Source of the DNA: DAOUAM01 sp034433305
Lineage (GTDB): Bacteria > Chloroflexota > Dehalococcoidia > Lucifugimonadales > DAOUAM01
Length of the DNA stretch: 24,058 nucleotides
Direction of reading: 5' to 3'
Assembly (NCBI GenBank): GCA_034433305.1
Contig: DAOUAM010000012.1
Span: 1 to 24,058, forward strand
Each line of letters begins with the position of its first letter. Position 1 is the first letter of the stretch. The translations under genes were made by a program, and so were the position numbers. Shown in pieces: positions 1 through 8,089 of this stretch. The notes beneath the pieces were generated by a model. The model saw only the letters and a list, made by a program, of their open reading frames with translations. It was not told where the DNA came from and made no database searches.

Positions 1-61
1 AACTGTTCGGGCTTTTGTGGGGGATGGGTGCGGCGACCACGCTCTCTAGCGGCCTCTTGTG

Positions 62-128
62 GACCCAAGGGGTTTGGGTCTGCCGCACCCTCTCTTTCAT
101 TCTATCCCCCTTCCAAGATACAAGGGGG
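62..128. repeat. Two hairpins in the leading intergenic stretch
   Basis: The first 226 bases hold no gene I can support. Two perfect stem-loops are visible: GACCCAA/TTGGGTC at 62-80 with a 5-nt loop, and CCCCCTT/AAGGGGG at 106-128 with a 9-nt loop. The bases before the second hairpin (about 87-110) resemble the opening of the intergenic repeats at 5246-5416, so this may be a decayed copy of that element. They could instead mark the end of a transcript that enters from outside the window. Neither hairpin is followed by a convincing T-run. Confidence 0.45.
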
Positions 129-158
129 CTGGCGTCTGGCACCGGCTCTGGCCGCGGC

Positions 159-187
159 TTGTGGAGCAGCCAGGGTTGGCCTACAAT
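159..187 (+). promoter_or_regulatory. Possible promoter for the aldolase cluster
   Basis: TTGTGG at 159-164 is followed after 17 nt by TACAAT at 182-187. The -10 box matches the sigma-70 consensus at 5 of 6 positions, the -35 box only at TTG. It lies about 40 nt upstream of the aldolase ATG, which suits a short leader. Seen in sequence; function inferred. Confidence 0.35.
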
Positions 188-226
188 ACCTCCCAAACTA
201 CGGCGCGCCAGCCGGGGAGGAGTGCC

Positions 227-958
227 ATGGCTACAACCATGAGGGTGAACAAGATCGTCGCCAGGATGAAGGCCGGCCAGAGGGCCTTCGGCTGCAACCT
301 GAGCTTCCCCTCCACAACTCTGATAGAGCTGATGGGCCGCGCGGGCTTCGACTTTGTGTCCTTCGACGCCGAGCACGGCCCCTTCACGCCCGAGAGCCTC
401 GACGACCTGTGCCGTATCGCCGACATGGCCGGGCTGACGCCCACGGCCCGCGTCCCCAACATCGAGCATTCCACCATCCTGCGCTTCCTGGACAGGGGCA
501 TCATGGGCATCACCGGGCCGCACATCATCAACAGGGAGCGGGCGGAGCAGCTTGCCGAGGCCTGCCGCTACGCCCCTCGCGGCAAGCGCAGCTTCGGCTC
601 CGGGCGCGGCGCCTACTTCGGCGACTTCGCCTCCGGCCCCGAGTACATGGAGCATACCAACGCCAATATTATCGTCATCGCCCAGCTTGAGGATGTCCAG
701 GTGCTGGACCACATAGACGAGATACTGGCGGTGGAAGGCATAGACTTCTACGCCTCCGGGCCGCAGGACATCGCCCAGTCCATGGGCCTGCCAGGGCAGC
801 CCAACCATCCGAGGGTCAAGGAGTTCGAGGCCAAGGTCCGGGACGCCGTCCACGCCGCCGGCAAGAAGATGGCCGACGACGTGATGGTGTCCGCCCGTGC
901 CGCCAATCTGTTCCTGGATGGCGCCAGGGCCTTTCTCAAGGCCCATCAGGGACGCTAG
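227..958 (+). CDS. HpcH/HpaI-family aldolase (2-keto-3-deoxy acid aldolase type)
   Basis: This is a class II, metal-dependent pyruvate aldolase of the HpcH/HpaI family. Relatives cleave 2-keto-3-deoxy sugar acids or 4-hydroxy-2-oxo acids to pyruvate plus an aldehyde in the cytoplasm. The 243-residue product has the family signature: catalytic His in DAEHG (H50), the Arg in ARVPN (R75), and the metal ligands Glu155 (QLED) and Asp181 (GPQDIA). The segment HIDEILAVEGID is typical of the family. The ATG at 227 is chosen because GGGGAGG lies 6 nt upstream; the frame is open further upstream but has no ribosome site and looks non-coding. The C-terminus is a little shorter than in HpaI. It is the first gene of a tight + strand cluster and probably performs the last, carbon-splitting step after the dehydratase at 3764. 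Family assignment is firm; the substrate is unknown. Confidence 0.9.
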   Translation: MATTMRVNKIVARMKAGQRAFGCNLSFPSTTLIELMGRAGFDFVSFDAEHGPFTPESLDDLCRIADMAGLTPTARVPNIEHSTILRFLDRGIMGITGPHIINRERAEQLAEACRYAPRGKRSFGSGRGAYFGDFASGPEYMEHTNANIIVIAQLEDVQVLDHIDEILAVEGIDFYASGPQDIAQSMGLPGQPNHPRVKEFEAKVRDAVHAAGKKMADDVMVSARAANLFLDGARAFLKAHQGR

Positions 959-988
959 CAGCCCAGTCGTGCGGGGAGGTGTGGCCCC

Positions 989-2968
989 ATGAAAACACAG
1001 CTACGTATCCGCATCCAGCAGCGAGGTCTTTTCGCCGATGGCGCCAGCTTCGGCGAAGCCGGCCCCTACGAGCGCCTGGCGGGGCAGGTGGAGTTCGCCG
1101 TGGACCCCTATGAGCCGGCCTTCAGGGACGTGGTGGACCTGCGCCACGCCCCCAGGGGCGCCTCTGGCCTCGTGGAGTACGCCACCGACTTCTACATACT
1201 CAAGCCCCTGGACCTGGCCCGTGGCAACCGCAGGCTCATCTACGACGTCAACAACCGTGGCAACAAGCGCATCCTCCAGTTCTTCAACGACGCCGTTCAC
1301 AGCAACGACCCCGCCAGGCCGGAGCACGCAGGCAACGGCTTCCTGATGCACCGAGGCTACACCATCATCTGGTCGGGCTGGCAGGGCGACCTCCTGCCCG
1401 GCGATGGCCGCCTGACCATGAGGCTGCCCGTCGCCACCGAGAGCGGCTGCGAGATCACCGGCGTTGTGCGTACAGAGCTTATCGCCGACGGGCCTGGGGT
1501 CCTGTGCTTCCCCCTGAGCGGCAACGATTACACCCGCAGCTACGAGGCCGCTTCCCTGGACACATCTGAGGCCACCTTCACCTGCCGCGAGTACGAGGGC
1601 GACCCTCGCCAGCGCATCCCTCCAGGGGAGTGGCAGTTCGCCCAGGTCGGCCCCGACGGCCGGCCGACGCCCTCGGCCGGCCACTGCTACCTGCCCTCGG
1701 GCTTCCGCCCCGGCTGGATATACGAGCTGGTCTACACCGCCAGGGACCCGCTGGTGCTGGGCCTGGGCTTCACGGGAGTAAGGGACCTCATCGCCTTCCT
1801 GCTGCACGAGGCCCGCGACACCGATGGCACTCCCAACCCTCTGTGCCAGGACGGCGTGCGCCTGGAGAAGGCCTACGCCTGGGGCCGCTCCCAGAGCGGG
1901 CGCTTCCTGCGGGAGTTCGTGTACCGGGGCTGGAACCAGGACGCCCAGGGCCGACGCGTCTTCGACGCCATATTCCCCCACGTCTCCGGCGGCGGGCGCG
2001 TCGTCCTCAACTACCGCTTCGCGCAGCCTGGCCGCTTCCCACGCCAGCACGCCGACCACCTGTACCCCTCGGACCAGTTCCCCTTCGCCTACCACGTCAT
2101 CACCGACCCGCTGACGGGCAAGACTGACGGCATCCTCAAGCGTCCCGACACCGACCCTCTGGTCATCCACACCCAGACGGCCTCGGAGTACTGGGAGCGC
2201 AGAGGCTCCCTGGTGCACACCGACCTCCTTGGCAACGACCTGGGCGCCCACGAGAGGGCCAGGATATACCTCTTCGCCAGCTCGCAGCACAACGCCGACC
2301 CCCTCAAGGGGCCAGAGGTCGGCACGTGCCGTCACCCGTCCAACCCGCTGAACACCACGCCCCTGCTGCGGGCGCTGCTGGACGCCCTGGACACCTGGGC
2401 CACCCATGGCACTCCGCCACCCCACAGCCGCATCCCCACCAGGGAGGCGGAGACGCTGGTGCCAGCGGAGGTCGCCAGGGCGCAGTTCCCCAGGATTCCT
2501 GGCGTGGACTGCCCCGGCAGCCCCAACCGCCTGTACGTGCAGGACCACGGCCCGGACTTCGATCGGGGCATCATCGGGCAAGAGCCACCACTGGTGGACT
2601 ACGCCAGGGAGTACGCCGTGCTGGTGCCCAGCGTGGACTCCGACGGCAACGACGCCCCGGGCATCCGCACGCCAGACCTGGAGGCGCCGCTGGCAACCCA
2701 TACCGGCTGGAACTACAGGCGGGAAGGCTCCTCAGGCAAGGCGCTGGCGGGGCTGATCGGCAGCTACCTGCCCTTCGCCCGCACCGCCCGGGAGCGCCAG
2801 GCGGCCGGCGATCCCAGGCCGTCCATCGAGGAGCGGTACCGCTTCAGGGCGCACTACGTCCGCGCCGTGGCCCTGGCCGCCCAGCGCCTGGTGGAGCAGC
2901 GCCTGCTGCTGGAGGAGGACGCCGACCGCTACGTGGCGCGGGCCATGATGGAGAAGGCTTTCGACTGA
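989..2968 (+). CDS. Large alpha/beta hydrolase domain protein (PF20091-like)
   Basis: The 659-residue product resembles the alpha/beta-hydrolase domain proteins of the PF20091 type, a poorly characterised group of long bacterial hydrolases. The nucleophile elbow is visible as GRSQSGR at residues 299-305, with Ser301 the likely nucleophile. An Arg and Phe-Leu-Arg stretch after the elbow and the downstream FPHVSGGGR segment are also typical. There is no signal peptide, so it is probably cytoplasmic. It starts at ATG 989 after GGGGAGGTG and lies 30 nt after the aldolase gene and 19 nt before the SDR, so co-transcription is likely. In this setting it may hydrolyse an ester or lactone to release the acid metabolised by its neighbours; that is inference. 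A long open frame on the opposite strand is a shadow of its GC-rich codons. Confidence 0.8.
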   Translation: MKTQLRIRIQQRGLFADGASFGEAGPYERLAGQVEFAVDPYEPAFRDVVDLRHAPRGASGLVEYATDFYILKPLDLARGNRRLIYDVNNRGNKRILQFFNDAVHSNDPARPEHAGNGFLMHRGYTIIWSGWQGDLLPGDGRLTMRLPVATESGCEITGVVRTELIADGPGVLCFPLSGNDYTRSYEAASLDTSEATFTCREYEGDPRQRIPPGEWQFAQVGPDGRPTPSAGHCYLPSGFRPGWIYELVYTARDPLVLGLGFTGVRDLIAFLLHEARDTDGTPNPLCQDGVRLEKAYAWGRSQSGRFLREFVYRGWNQDAQGRRVFDAIFPHVSGGGRVVLNYRFAQPGRFPRQHADHLYPSDQFPFAYHVITDPLTGKTDGILKRPDTDPLVIHTQTASEYWERRGSLVHTDLLGNDLGAHERARIYLFASSQHNADPLKGPEVGTCRHPSNPLNTTPLLRALLDALDTWATHGTPPPHSRIPTREAETLVPAEVARAQFPRIPGVDCPGSPNRLYVQDHGPDFDRGIIGQEPPLVDYAREYAVLVPSVDSDGNDAPGIRTPDLEAPLATHTGWNYRREGSSGKALAGLIGSYLPFARTARERQAAGDPRPSIEERYRFRAHYVRAVALAAQRLVEQRLLLEEDADRYVARAMMEKAFD

Positions 2969-2987
2969 CTGGCACGGGAGGCACGCC

Positions 2988-3737
2988 ATGAGACTGAGAG
3001 GCAAGGTGGCATTCATCAGCGGCGGGGCGCGGGGCATGGGCGCCGCCGAGGCCCGGCTCTTCGCCAGGGAAGGCGCCAGCGTCGCCATCGGCGACATCCT
3101 GGAGGAGGAAGGCCGCAGGCTGGAGGCCGAGATCAACGAGAGCGGCCAGTGCATCTTCGTCAGGCTGGACGTGACCAGCGAGGCGGACTGGCGCAACGCC
3201 ATCGCCGCCACCGTCCGGCGCTTCGGCAGGCTGGACATCCTGGTCAACAACGCCGGCGTCAGCGCCCACGGCAGGGTCGAGGACGTGACGGAGGCCGACT
3301 GGGACAGGGTCATGGACATCAACGCCAAGGGCGTCTTCCTGGGCACCAGGCACGCCATACCCGAGATGCGCCGGGCCGGAGGCGGCTCCATCATCAACAT
3401 CTCATCCCAGTTGGGCCTGGTGGGCACCGACACCAGCAGCCCGCAGTACCAGGCATCCAAGGGCGCCGTGCGGCTGCTGACCAAAGCGACGGCCATCCAG
3501 TACGCCCGCGAGGGCATCCGCTGCAACTCGGTGCACCCCGGCCCCATCGTCACGCCCATGACCGAGCGGTCGCGGGCCGACCCGGAGCGCTACAAGCTCA
3601 TGCTGTCGCGCATACCCATGGGCAGGTTTGGGCTGCCCGAGGAGGTCGCCGCTGGCGTGCTATACCTGGCATCGGACGAGTCAGCCTACGTCACCGGCAG
3701 CGAGCTGGTCATTGACGGAGGCTGGACGGCCCAGTAG
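2988..3737 (+). CDS. SDR-family NAD-dependent oxidoreductase
   Basis: This is a classical short-chain dehydrogenase/reductase of 249 residues, the normal length. The cofactor motif GGARGMG is at residues 12-18, NNAG at 87-90, and the catalytic set is Asn112, Ser140, Tyr154 and Lys158 (YQASK). Asp36 at the end of the second strand points to NAD(H) rather than NADP(H). The C-terminal GSELVIDGGW motif is intact. It oxidises or reduces an alcohol/ketone, probably on a sugar or sugar acid given the flanking dehydratase and aldolase. ATG 2988 has GGGAGG upstream. It sits 19 nt after the hydrolase gene and 26 nt before the enolase-superfamily gene. The family is certain; the substrate is not, and names such as glucose dehydrogenase or FabG would be guesses. 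Confidence 0.92.
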   Translation: MRLRGKVAFISGGARGMGAAEARLFAREGASVAIGDILEEEGRRLEAEINESGQCIFVRLDVTSEADWRNAIAATVRRFGRLDILVNNAGVSAHGRVEDVTEADWDRVMDINAKGVFLGTRHAIPEMRRAGGGSIINISSQLGLVGTDTSSPQYQASKGAVRLLTKATAIQYAREGIRCNSVHPGPIVTPMTERSRADPERYKLMLSRIPMGRFGLPEEVAAGVLYLASDESAYVTGSELVIDGGWTAQ

Positions 3738-3763
3738 AGTCCTGGAAAAAGGAGGATGCGAGC

Positions 3764-4915
3764 TTGAAGGTAACCGACATCAAGACCTTTCTGGTCAACC
3801 CCGGCAGGGGCAAGAACCTGTGCTTTGTCAAGATAGAGACCGACGAGGGCATCCACGGCTGGGGCGAGTGCTACACCCAGGCCGACCGGGACGTGCAGGT
3901 TACAACGCACGTTGACCAGCTCAAGCGTTACCTCGTCGGACGCAACCCCATGAATATCAAGCACTTCATGCAGGTGGCCTTCGACGACTTCGCCGGCCGG
4001 CGCGGTGCCATGGACCTCTACTGCGCGCTGAGCGGCATAGACCACGCCCTGTGGGACATCACAGGCAAGAAGCTGGGCGTGCCAGTGCATATGCTCATGG
4101 GTGGCGCCTGCCGGGACAAGATACGCGTCTATGCCAACGGCTGGTCCGAGGGCGCCAAGACCCCCGACGAGCTGGGCAAGAAGGCCCAGCAGGTCGTCAA
4201 AATGGGCTTCACTGCCATGAAGTTCGACCCCATTCCTGGCCCCTGGCGCACCTACGTCAACAAGTACGTGGAAGACCAGGCCATCGCCAACGTGCGCGCG
4301 GTGCGCGAGGCCGTGGGGCCGGACGTGGACATCCTGGTGGAGATGCACCGCCGGCTGGCGCCCATGCACACCGTCAGGATCGCGCGGGAGATCGAGAAGT
4401 ACCGTCCCTTCTGGTACGAGGAGCCGGTGCTGGCCGAGAACGTGGATGCCCTGGCCGAGGTCAAGCGCCAGATAAACATCCCCGTGGTCACGGGCGAGGA
4501 GCTTTACACCAAGTTCGAGTTCCGTGAGGTCTTCGAGAAGCGCGCCGCCGACATCATCAACCCGGACGTGTGCAACGTGGGCGGCATCCTGGAGCTGAAG
4601 GAGATCGCGGCCATGGCGGAGCCGTACTACATCGTGGTCTCGCCCCACAACTACAACAGCACCACCGTCGGCCTGGCCGCCACCATCCAGGTGTCCACTA
4701 CCATACCCAATTTCCTGATCACCGAGTACTTCGTCAACCTGGAGGCCTTCGGCAGGGAGATCGCCCGGGACCCTTTCAAGGTAGAGAACGGCTACATCAA
4801 GGTCCCGGACGCTCCGGGGCTGGGGATAGAGCTGGACGAGCAGGCGCTGGCCCGGTTCCCTTACCGGCAGTTCGCGCCGCGCTCAGTCCGCCAGTACCAC
4901 GACGAAGGCCCCTAG
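3764..4915 (+). CDS. Enolase-superfamily sugar acid dehydratase (galactonate/mannonate dehydratase-like)
   Basis: The 383-residue product belongs to the mandelate racemase/muconate lactonizing group and looks most like galactonate or mannonate dehydratases. These remove water from an aldonic acid to give a 2-keto-3-deoxy acid. The barrel carries K153 in AMKFDP, metal ligands Glu193 (VEMH), Glu219 (WYEEP) and Glu245 (TGEE), and His295 in SPHNYN as the catalytic His; His195 two residues after the first ligand matches the D/E-x-H pattern of this subgroup. The start is TTG at 3764, 8 nt after AAAAAGGAGG; the nearer ATG at 3756 reads only three codons (ATG CGA GCT) before TGA. The product would feed the HpcH/HpaI aldolase encoded at the head of the cluster. 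Confident on family and probable dehydration, not on substrate. Confidence 0.9.
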   Translation: MKVTDIKTFLVNPGRGKNLCFVKIETDEGIHGWGECYTQADRDVQVTTHVDQLKRYLVGRNPMNIKHFMQVAFDDFAGRRGAMDLYCALSGIDHALWDITGKKLGVPVHMLMGGACRDKIRVYANGWSEGAKTPDELGKKAQQVVKMGFTAMKFDPIPGPWRTYVNKYVEDQAIANVRAVREAVGPDVDILVEMHRRLAPMHTVRIAREIEKYRPFWYEEPVLAENVDALAEVKRQINIPVVTGEELYTKFEFREVFEKRAADIINPDVCNVGGILELKEIAAMAEPYYIVVSPHNYNSTTVGLAATIQVSTTIPNFLITEYFVNLEAFGREIARDPFKVENGYIKVPDAPGLGIELDEQALARFPYRQFAPRSVRQYHDEGP

Positions 4916-4978
4916 CCGGCCTGGCAACCGGCACACGGGGACGCGTTGGAGCTTTCGAGCCAGAAAGGAGGATGCTGC

Positions 4979-5182
4979 ATGCCTGGCACAGAGGAAATCT
5001 CCCTGGAAGCCTTCCGGGCGCTGGTGCAGCGCGCAGGCCTCAGCCTCTCCGAGGAGGAACTCAAGGCCCTCAAGCCGGTGTACGAGTTCTTCGCCGTCCG
5101 TGCGGCCTCGCTCCACGAGGTCGAACTGGGGGCGGAGGACATGGCCGTCGCCTTCTCCCCGGCCTGGGAGCCACAGGCGTGA
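4979..5182 (+). CDS. AtzG/GatC-like small subunit (DUF4089-like)
   Basis: This 67-residue protein begins at ATG 4979, 8 nt after AAAGGAGG. Its helical N-terminal half (LSLSEEELKAL) and the end GAEDMAVAFSP resemble AtzG-like (DUF4089) proteins, small GatC-like subunits that wrap around AtzE-type amidases and are encoded directly before them. An amidase-signature enzyme is indeed the next gene on the same strand, at 5572. Normally such pairs are close together; here 389 nt with two hairpin repeats separate them. It is 63 nt downstream of the dehydratase gene, so it may be the last gene of that operon. A true GatC subunit is less likely because no GatB is present. Assignment rests on short motifs and synteny. 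Confidence 0.6.
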   Translation: MPGTEEISLEAFRALVQRAGLSLSEEELKALKPVYEFFAVRAASLHEVELGAEDMAVAFSPAWEPQA

Positions 5183-5245
5183 GGGGCCGACCTCACCCCC
5201 ATTGCTCACTCAGGCCACCAGATGCACACGGGCGCTGGTACAGGA

Positions 5246-5416
5246 GCCAGACGTCTGCCCCCTCTCTGGCTCTCCCCCAGAGGGGGCGAGGACTCTCCCT
5301 TCCCCCCGTGGGGGAAGGTCAGGAAGGGGGCCAGACGTCTGCCCCCTCTCTGGCTCTCCCCCAAGGGTGGGCGAGAACAGTCCCTGCCCCCTGTGGGGGA
5401 AGGCCAGGAAGGGGGC
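5246..5416 (+). repeat. Two tandem copies of an 84-bp hairpin-rich intergenic repeat
   Basis: Two near-identical units, 5246-5329 and 5330-5416, have a period of 84 nt. Each starts with the palindrome CAGACGTCTG and contains two inner hairpins (CCCCC/GGGGG, and CCTTCCCCC/GGGGGAAGG) inside outer arms that also pair (GCCCCCTCTCTGGC against GTCAGGAAGGGGGC, with mismatches). The RNA or single-stranded DNA would fold like a cloverleaf. Related units occur at 11350-11428 and, more diverged and inverted, at 22432-22492. All lie between genes. The rest of the gap, 5417-5571, holds an AT-richer stretch around 5440-5452 but no promoter I can defend. Confidence 0.85.
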
Positions 5417-5571
5417 ATGGTGCCGCGCTGAATCACCCTTTCAATTTGTTAATCCCCATTGCGGAGACGGGGCGCACCAGGCCGACCTTGGCCCAGTAAT
5501 GCAGGGGGTGAGGTCTGGGGACTCGCCCGGACACAACAGCACGAGATTGACCTGAAAGGGAGGGAACGCCT

Positions 5572-6963
5572 ATGGAGCTGTGTTACCTGACCATAAACGA
5601 GACCAGCAGCCTCATCAGGAGCGGCAAGCTGTCGCCCGTGGAGCTGACGCGGGCCTTCCTGGAGCGCATCCAGCGGCTGGACGGCACCCTTCAGGCATAC
5701 GTGACAGTGCTGGCCGACAGCGCCATGGCCGAGGCCCGGCGGGCCGAGGCGGAGGTGCTGCGCGGCGACTACCGTGGGCCTCTCCACGGCATACCCATAG
5801 CCCTCAAAGACCTTTACGATACCAGGGGAGTGCGCACCACGGCCAGCTCCAGGGTCTTCGCCGACCGCGTGCCGGCCGAGGACGCCACCACCGTAGCGCG
5901 GCTGCGGGCCGCCGGCGCCGTCCTCCTGGGCAAGCTGACCATGCACGAGTTTGCCCTGGGCGGGCCAGACCCGACGTGCGGCTTCCCCCTGGCCCGCAAC
6001 CCCTGGGACCTGGACCACATTCCTGGTGGCTCCAGCAGCGGCAGCGCGGCCGCCGTCGCCGCCGGCCTGTGCATGGGCACGCTTGGCTCCTGCACCGGCG
6101 GCTCCATCCGTGGGCCCGCGTCCCACTGCAGCATCGTGGGCCTGAAGCCCACCTATGGCCGCGTCAGCCGCTACGGCGTCATCCCCCTGAGCTGGAGCCT
6201 GGACCACTGCGGCCCCATGACCTGGACTGTGGAGGACACGGCTTTGATGCTCCAGGCCATCGCAGGCTTTGACCCGAAGGACCCCACCACCAGCCACGCC
6301 CCCGTGCCCGACTACACTGCCTCGCTCCGGGAGGACATCCGGGGCCTGAGGGTGGGCGTGCCCAGGCACTTCTTCTTCGCCGATGACCCGCTGATAAGCA
6401 AAGAGGTGCTGTCCCTGGTAGACCAGGCGCTGGGGACGCTGGAGGAGCTGGGCGCCACGATCGAGGAGGTGACCGTGCCGACGCTGAAGTACGCCGGCGC
6501 CGCGCAGCCGGTCATCATGCTCAGCGAGGCCTTCTCGTACCATGCTGAGAACCTTCGCAGCAGGCCCCAGGACTTCGGCGACATGGTGCGCACTCGCTTC
6601 CGCGTGGGCGGCCTCTTCTCCGGCGGGGACTACGTGCAGGCGCAGAGGGTGAGGAACGTGCTGAAGCGCGAGTTCGCCCAGGTGCTGCAGAAGGTGGACG
6701 TCATCGCATCCCCCGCCATGCCCTCTCCCGCACCCGCCTTCAAGGAAATGACTGTTATGACCACCTCCAGGATGCCCAGCTTCACAGGGCCGTACAACCT
6801 GACGGGCATGCCGGCCATCTCGGTGCCCTGCGGCTTCACGTCCGCCGGGCTACCAGTGGGCCTTCAGATTGCCGGCAAGCCCTTCGACGAGCCAACCGTC
6901 CTGCGCGCCGCCTACACCTACCAGCAGCACGTGAGGCTGTACGAGAAGCGGCCGCCGGTGTAA
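5572..6963 (+). CDS. Amidase-signature family enzyme (AtzE/GatA-like)
   Basis: The 463-residue product is an amidase-signature serine hydrolase that cleaves a C-N amide bond. The Ser-cisSer-Lys triad is visible: Lys79 (ALKD), cis-Ser154 in PGGSSSGS, and nucleophile Ser178 in TGGSIRGPA. In the usual TDTGGS motif the Asp is Cys174 here, and the usual SSGGS is SSSGS; both are mild departures. Length and the C-terminal GMPAISVPCGF segment are normal. ATG 5572 follows GGGAGG. The small AtzG/GatC-like gene upstream suggests a two-subunit amidase like AtzE-AtzG rather than the tRNA amidotransferase GatCAB, since gatB is absent. It could act on an amide, carboxybiuret-type or ureido compound; the substrate is not evident. 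Confidence 0.88.
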   Translation: MELCYLTINETSSLIRSGKLSPVELTRAFLERIQRLDGTLQAYVTVLADSAMAEARRAEAEVLRGDYRGPLHGIPIALKDLYDTRGVRTTASSRVFADRVPAEDATTVARLRAAGAVLLGKLTMHEFALGGPDPTCGFPLARNPWDLDHIPGGSSSGSAAAVAAGLCMGTLGSCTGGSIRGPASHCSIVGLKPTYGRVSRYGVIPLSWSLDHCGPMTWTVEDTALMLQAIAGFDPKDPTTSHAPVPDYTASLREDIRGLRVGVPRHFFFADDPLISKEVLSLVDQALGTLEELGATIEEVTVPTLKYAGAAQPVIMLSEAFSYHAENLRSRPQDFGDMVRTRFRVGGLFSGGDYVQAQRVRNVLKREFAQVLQKVDVIASPAMPSPAPAFKEMTVMTTSRMPSFTGPYNLTGMPAISVPCGFTSAGLPVGLQIAGKPFDEPTVLRAAYTYQQHVRLYEKRPPV

Positions 6964-7040
6964 CCTGTATGTCAGGAGGGGTCCTGGTAATCGCTGACTC
7001 TGGACCCGCTCCACTGTGCCTGACTTGTTGACGCTTATAG

Positions 7041-7098
7041 CAGGCCCTGGGCAACCACAAGAATTGCCCAGGGCCTGGGCAGGTACAAGGGTTGCCCA
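7041..7098 (+). repeat. Two small hairpin repeats with an ACAAG loop
   Basis: Units of 25 nt at 7046-7070 and 7074-7098 share the layout CCTGGGC, four variable bases, ACAAG, then TTGCCCA. The first is the core of a perfect 14-bp inverted repeat (7041-7054 with 7064-7077, 9-nt loop). A third unit is at 19418-19441. They look like a dispersed REP-type element. The stretch 6964-7171 otherwise shows TTGGGAC at 7101-7107 and GTCCCAA at 7142-7148, an inverted repeat just before the amidohydrolase start that could be an operator. Confidence 0.7.
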
Positions 7099-7171
7099 AG
7101 TTGGGACAGGGCTATGAAGAAGGTTTTAGCAGTTAAAGCACGTCCCAATTACCGCTGAGATAGCCGCTACT

Positions 7172-8047
7172 ATGATTGTTGACACTCACGTCCACATCTG
7201 GGAAATGCCGCCCATAGCACCCATAGGCCCCACGGCGCCCAGCTTTACGGCGCTGCCCGACGAGCCAGCCACCGCCGAGGAGCTGCTGGCCGACATGGAC
7301 GCCAATGGCGTGGACTTCGCTGTGCTGGTGCAGACCTCCTGGTCCACCTGGGACAACGGCTACGTGGCCGACAGCGCGGCGAAGTACCCGCACAGGTTCG
7401 TCGCCCACGGCCTGGTGGACCCGCTGGCGCCCGATAATGCCGACGTGGCGCGGTACTGGATGGCGCAGCGCGGCGTCAGGGGGTTCCGTTTCCACCCATC
7501 CTACTACAATGACGTGGGGATACTGACGCGGCCCGAGAACGCCCACCTCTGGGAAACGCTCTCGGAGCTTGGGGCCATCGTGCAGGTCCACGGGCGGCCG
7601 GAGCACGCCCGCCAGCTTGACGTGGTGGCGGAGAAGTACCCGGCCATCACCTGGCTGATTGACCACCTCATGTACCCCGATGTCTCCTGGGCGCCCCAGT
7701 TCCGCCAGTACAGGCCCGTGCTGGAGTTGGCCAGGCACCCCAACGTGTACATGAAAATCTCCGACGTGCATGGCCGCTCCCGGCAGGCCTTCCCCTACGC
7801 CGACGTGCACCCGGTCATCCAGCGCGTCCTGGACGCCTTCGGCCCGGAACGCTGCCTGTGGGGTACCGGCTACCCAGGCCACCACAGGGCGAAGCACGGC
7901 TGGCCATCCCTTCGGGACGAGCTGCGGCTCATCAGGGAGGGACTGCCCTTCCTGTCGGAAGCCGACAAGACGAAGATACTGGGAGAAAACGCCGCGCGGC
8001 TGTGGGGCCTCGACGCCAACCCGCCAGAGTCCGCAAAGAACGGCTAA
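7172..8047 (+). CDS. Amidohydrolase family protein (Amidohydro_2, PF04909) lacking the strand-8 Asp
   Basis: The 291-residue TIM-barrel protein begins with DTHVH (His6, His8), the metal-binding HxH of the amidohydrolase superfamily. His140 (VHGR, strand 5) and His165 (IDHL, strand 6) are also present. The strand-8 motif, usually WGSDYP or WGTDFP, reads WGTGYP, so the catalytic Asp is Gly233. Family members hydrolyse lactones or decarboxylate aromatic acids; some lactonases of this group, such as LigI, need no metal. ATG 7172 lacks a clear ribosome site. It is alone on the + strand, downstream of two hairpin repeats, and ends 42 nt before the converging VOC gene. A lactonase or decarboxylase role is possible, as is altered chemistry. 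Confidence 0.85.
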   Translation: MIVDTHVHIWEMPPIAPIGPTAPSFTALPDEPATAEELLADMDANGVDFAVLVQTSWSTWDNGYVADSAAKYPHRFVAHGLVDPLAPDNADVARYWMAQRGVRGFRFHPSYYNDVGILTRPENAHLWETLSELGAIVQVHGRPEHARQLDVVAEKYPAITWLIDHLMYPDVSWAPQFRQYRPVLELARHPNVYMKISDVHGRSRQAFPYADVHPVIQRVLDAFGPERCLWGTGYPGHHRAKHGWPSLRDELRLIREGLPFLSEADKTKILGENAARLWGLDANPPESAKNG

Positions 8048-8089
8048 GCCCGGAACAGCCAGAAGGGCAGCCCACATCGGGCATCAAAG

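Noticed and set aside
59..226. In-frame upstream extension of the aldolase to position 59
   Set aside because: It would add 56 residues with no family similarity across two hairpins; the ATG at 227 has an ideal ribosome site and gives the expected HpaI-like N-terminus.
1001..2701. A 566-codon open frame on the minus strand across the large hydrolase gene
   Set aside because: It is the mirror of GC-rich codons in a clearly coding + strand gene; its product is a Gly/Val/Ala/Gln-rich string with no motif, and it has no ribosome site.
5246..5416. Tandem units considered as a short CRISPR array
   Set aside because: The 84-bp units adjoin directly with no unique spacers and are themselves hairpin-rich; no cas gene is nearby.
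4979..6963. GatC/GatA of the tRNA amidotransferase
   Set aside because: There is no gatB, the small protein ends like AtzG proteins, and the amidase lacks the typical GatA context.
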